NCBI RefSeq assembly: GCF_020509005.1 | Contig: NC_063020.1 | Coordinates: 1,054,001-1,118,000, forward strand | Reading direction: 5' to 3' | Source: Fulvia fulva | Taxonomy: Eukaryota > Ascomycota > Dothideomycetes > Mycosphaerellales > Mycosphaerellaceae | DNA: 64,000 nucleotides | Shown: positions 61,594-64,000 of the stretch, piece after piece | Numbering within the stretch: the first letter of the stretch is position 1 | How the letters are laid out: each line of letters opens with the position of its first letter | Notes under the pieces: model-generated | Told to the model about the DNA's origin: nothing | The model's database searches: none | Seen by the model: only the letters and a program-made list of their open reading frames with translations | Program-made: the position numbers and the translations under genes

Positions 61594-63844
61594 CTACTGT
61601 CCTCCTCCAGTCGCTGGCGTACTACCATTCCCAGACCCTGCTCCATCGTCCATGCCATGCAGCGCATCACCAAACGCACTGTCGTCCATCCCCATACCTC
61701 CGCCCTCAAAGTCGATGAGACCATCATCATTACCATCAAGGTTCGCCAGATCGTCAAAGGTGTTATCATTGAACATGCTGTTGTCCCCAGTATCGCTCAA
61801 CCCACCACCAAAGCCATCTTGACTTATTCCTGTTTGCTGCTGCTGAGGTTGCGTCTGTTGCTGCTGAGCTGTGTCTTGACCAAGATTGCTCGGTATGCCA
61901 GTGGCCGATGGCTGAGCTGAAATGGCGTCTGTTTCTGCTCCTGGCGCTTCGAGATTCGCTTGAGGCATGGATGAGTCGTTTCCTTGTCCGAGATCATCCC
62001 CGTTGTCGTCGCCGAAGTCTACCATGTCGCCGTGGTCAACGTCCAGATCCATGCCGTCCATAAGTGTATCGCCCATATCCATACCAGTCATGTCGCCCAG
62101 CGCATTACTGGAAGCGTCGTTTTGATCATGTGAGTCATGGCCCGACCCCATAGTGTTTGGTGTAGGTTGGTTTGATGTCTGCTGTTGGAATGCCCGTGCT
62201 TGCGCTGACACGTTTAAATTTTGTTGGTCGCCAGTCTGTGGGGTCGCGATTGCTGAGCCTTGTTGCTGCATCGCAGACATGCCGTTCGCGCCGGGCGTAG
62301 ACGTGGTGGTCGAGGTCTGTTGCTGGTCGTTGATCAGGCCGTTTATCGCATTGTCTTGCTGCATGGTCTGCTCGTTGTATTCGGGCTGTTTCCTCTCCCT
62401 GAAGCCACCTCTGGCTATCCTCGTTGCGCCTTCTGACGATGTGACCTTGACTTTGAGAAGACTCTCAACCTCCTTGACCACATCATCCACTTTCTCTTGC
62501 CGCAAGTTCTCCTCAGCATTGCCATTCGCAGCGGGCATTTCCAGCCGGAAGACCGGCACAGCATCTTCTTGCTCGTCCCACATGGCATGCCTCAACCTCT
62601 TTTCTGCCTGCATTAGCGACTTGACCTTCTTCCAATCTTGCATCTTCGCGGCGTGCTCTGCCTTCATGCGCTCGATTTCTGCTTGTCCTGCCTCGAGGTG
62701 CTTTTGCACGCGCTTGCCAAACTCCTCTACTTGCTCTTTCTTCAGGTTCGTGAAGGGCTGCGGTTCTGGTGCCTTCTTCGGCTTTTCTGTTACCTCCTTA
62801 AAATCGAGAGATGGTGGGTCGAGGATGCCGTCAGTCAAGCCTTTGAGCTCACCCATCAGGCCCATGCCAAGATCTGGAGGCACAATCTGGCTTGTTGCGT
62901 AGGGTGATGAGAAGACCTCCTCCATCCAGCGGTGGTGTTGGCTGTATCTCGCGACACTGATATCGCGTTGTGTGAGGTGGTCAAAGAAGTCGCCGAGTGC
63001 AGTGTCCTCTTCAATCTCAATGCTAGTATCTGGTGGTCCATCGCTCGAGCCCGGCATCCCTGGACCTTGTGTGCGCGGCCTCTTGGGTGCAGGTTCTCTG
63101 CCAGCTTGCGCTGCGTGTTGTTGTGGGTAGCGATTCTGCATGGCCATTGAGCCGTACTGCGCAGACTGCTGCATCTGTCCAGGCACGTTCAAAGTCGGCC
63201 AATGATCGCGATCGTGCAACATGAAGTCCCTGCGTTCCAGCCTGCCTTGGCTCTCGAGCCATCTTCTTTGCGCCATTGTCTGCTGGATTTGTGGTGTTGT
63301 TGGGACCTGGTTGGAGGGCATGAATCGGCTCTGATCGGCTTGGTGGTAGTGCACAAGCCAAAGTGATGTGTCTGGCATGGATGCGCTGACGGTAGGATCC
63401 TTCGCGACAAAGTGATATCGCGTGCGCGCATGTGTCGCCATCTGGTCGTATCCTTGTCGGAAGCCCACCGTATGTACCCGCATCTCAATGGTGTATCCCC
63501 CGAAGCTTTGCCTATATGCCTGCTCTGGATCTCCCCACACGTAGCCATCTGATGGGTATGGTTGGTCGTTCTTATGCTGAGAGATCCACTCCAGCCACAC
63601 GGTGCCGTCCTGGGGTGGTTGCACGTAGTTCCATGACATGGGCGCAATCTGCTTGACAATCGAGGGCGCATCGAGAAGGTATCGGAAGGCCTGCTCGAGG
63701 TTGAGCGAGGCAATGAGGGGGAAGCGATGGAGGGAAACAAGATGGACATGTGCTTGCAGAGGTCCTGCGACTCCTTGCGATCTGTTGGGCAAGTGTTAGA
63801 GGATTGTGCGCGCATATGGTGTGCAGTACATACGGGTCGTTCAT
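61594..63844 (-). CDS. ssr4: SWI/SNF and RSC complex subunit Ssr4 (732 aa)
   Basis: Subunit of the fungal chromatin remodellers SWI/SNF and RSC. Exon 1 is 11 coding bases (63844-63834, ATG AAC GAC CC). A 52-nt intron (GTATGT...AACAG) follows, then exon 2 at 63781-61594. The joined start reads MNDPSQGVAGPLQAHVHLVS, then LHRFPLIASLNLEQAFRYLL and APMSWNYVQPPQDGTVWLEW, the conserved N-terminal domain (DUF1750). A helical middle region spans about 340-430 (EEFGKRVQKHLEAGQAEIER). The C-terminal 250 residues are Gln, Asn, Asp and Gly-rich, with Met-Asp-Gly repeats, as in activator-type disordered tails. No lesions are seen. Confidence 0.87.
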
Positions 63845-64000
63845 CTCGGCTGCTCTGCGACTATGCGCTGCACGTCAATGGGCGTGAAAGGTGCTGTGGT
63901 CGCGGGGCTGTGATGTTCACATTGGACAACGCGACTTTCCTCGAGAAGCTGAAGCTCGCGTGTTACCGCCGTCACGTGCACAATTCGAAGCATGACTCGC

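Noticed and set aside
62153..62902. 249-codon plus-strand ORF
   Set aside because: Shadow of the Gln/Asp-rich part of Ssr4 on the other strand.
1..64000. tRNA, rRNA, CRISPR arrays, complete transposase genes, viral genes
   Set aside because: None found by reading both strands; no paired A/B box and acceptor stem and no integrase or transposase motif was seen.

Overview
The window is nuclear DNA of a filamentous ascomycete (Pezizomycotina, most probably a Dothideomycete). Introns are short (about 40-60 nt, GT...AG), genes are compact and lie on both strands, and typical fungal families are present: Zn2Cys6 regulators, MFS carriers, a HET-domain relic, DUF3176 and 2EXR-type proteins. No tRNA, rRNA, CRISPR array or complete transposon was seen. 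The species assignment is an inference from gene content only.

Two kinds of genes are interleaved. The conserved, intact housekeeping set is: NCS-1 calcium sensor (5' part only), COG6 Golgi tether, CSN3 of the COP9 signalosome, a cytochrome-b5-fused sphingolipid-type desaturase, Naa30/Mak3 N-acetyltransferase, PDAT/Lro1 acyltransferase, a PlsC acyltransferase, a Sas2-like MYST acetyltransferase, an SMP-30-type lactonase, two sugar-type MFS transporters, a Zn2Cys6 regulator and Ssr4 of SWI/SNF-RSC. The lineage-specific set is expanded and decaying: three F-box loci (7.7-10.0 kb), three BTB genes with a shared exon plan (35.3-38.8 kb), two 65-residue cysteine-rich secreted proteins (4.3 and 15.0 kb), three MITE-like elements (14.5, 34.8 and 48.2 kb), and twelve copies of one 2EXR-like family.

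The twelve-copy family is the most unusual content. Copies lie at 15.3, 20.3, 21.4, 41.4, 42.7, 43.8, 45.3, 55.8, 56.9, 58.1, 59.3 and 60.5 kb. Most have a roughly 50-residue first-exon module (pattern LRxEYPYLKxxxLxxLL) joined across a phase-2 intron to a domain carrying LPxELRNxIYEL and RQVRQEALPxFxGxNTF. About five copies read intact; the others carry single identifiable lesions: an 8-bp tandem duplication, frameshifts, a nonsense codon at the signature tyrosine, a lost start codon, or one in-frame TAA. Similar lesions break a Zn2Cys6 regulator (three hits), one BTB gene, a GNAT gene and perhaps a monocarboxylate-type MFS gene. The picture is birth-and-death evolution of lineage-specific families between stable housekeeping genes. 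Exon coordinates below were derived by hand from splice consensus, reading frame and paralogue comparison.
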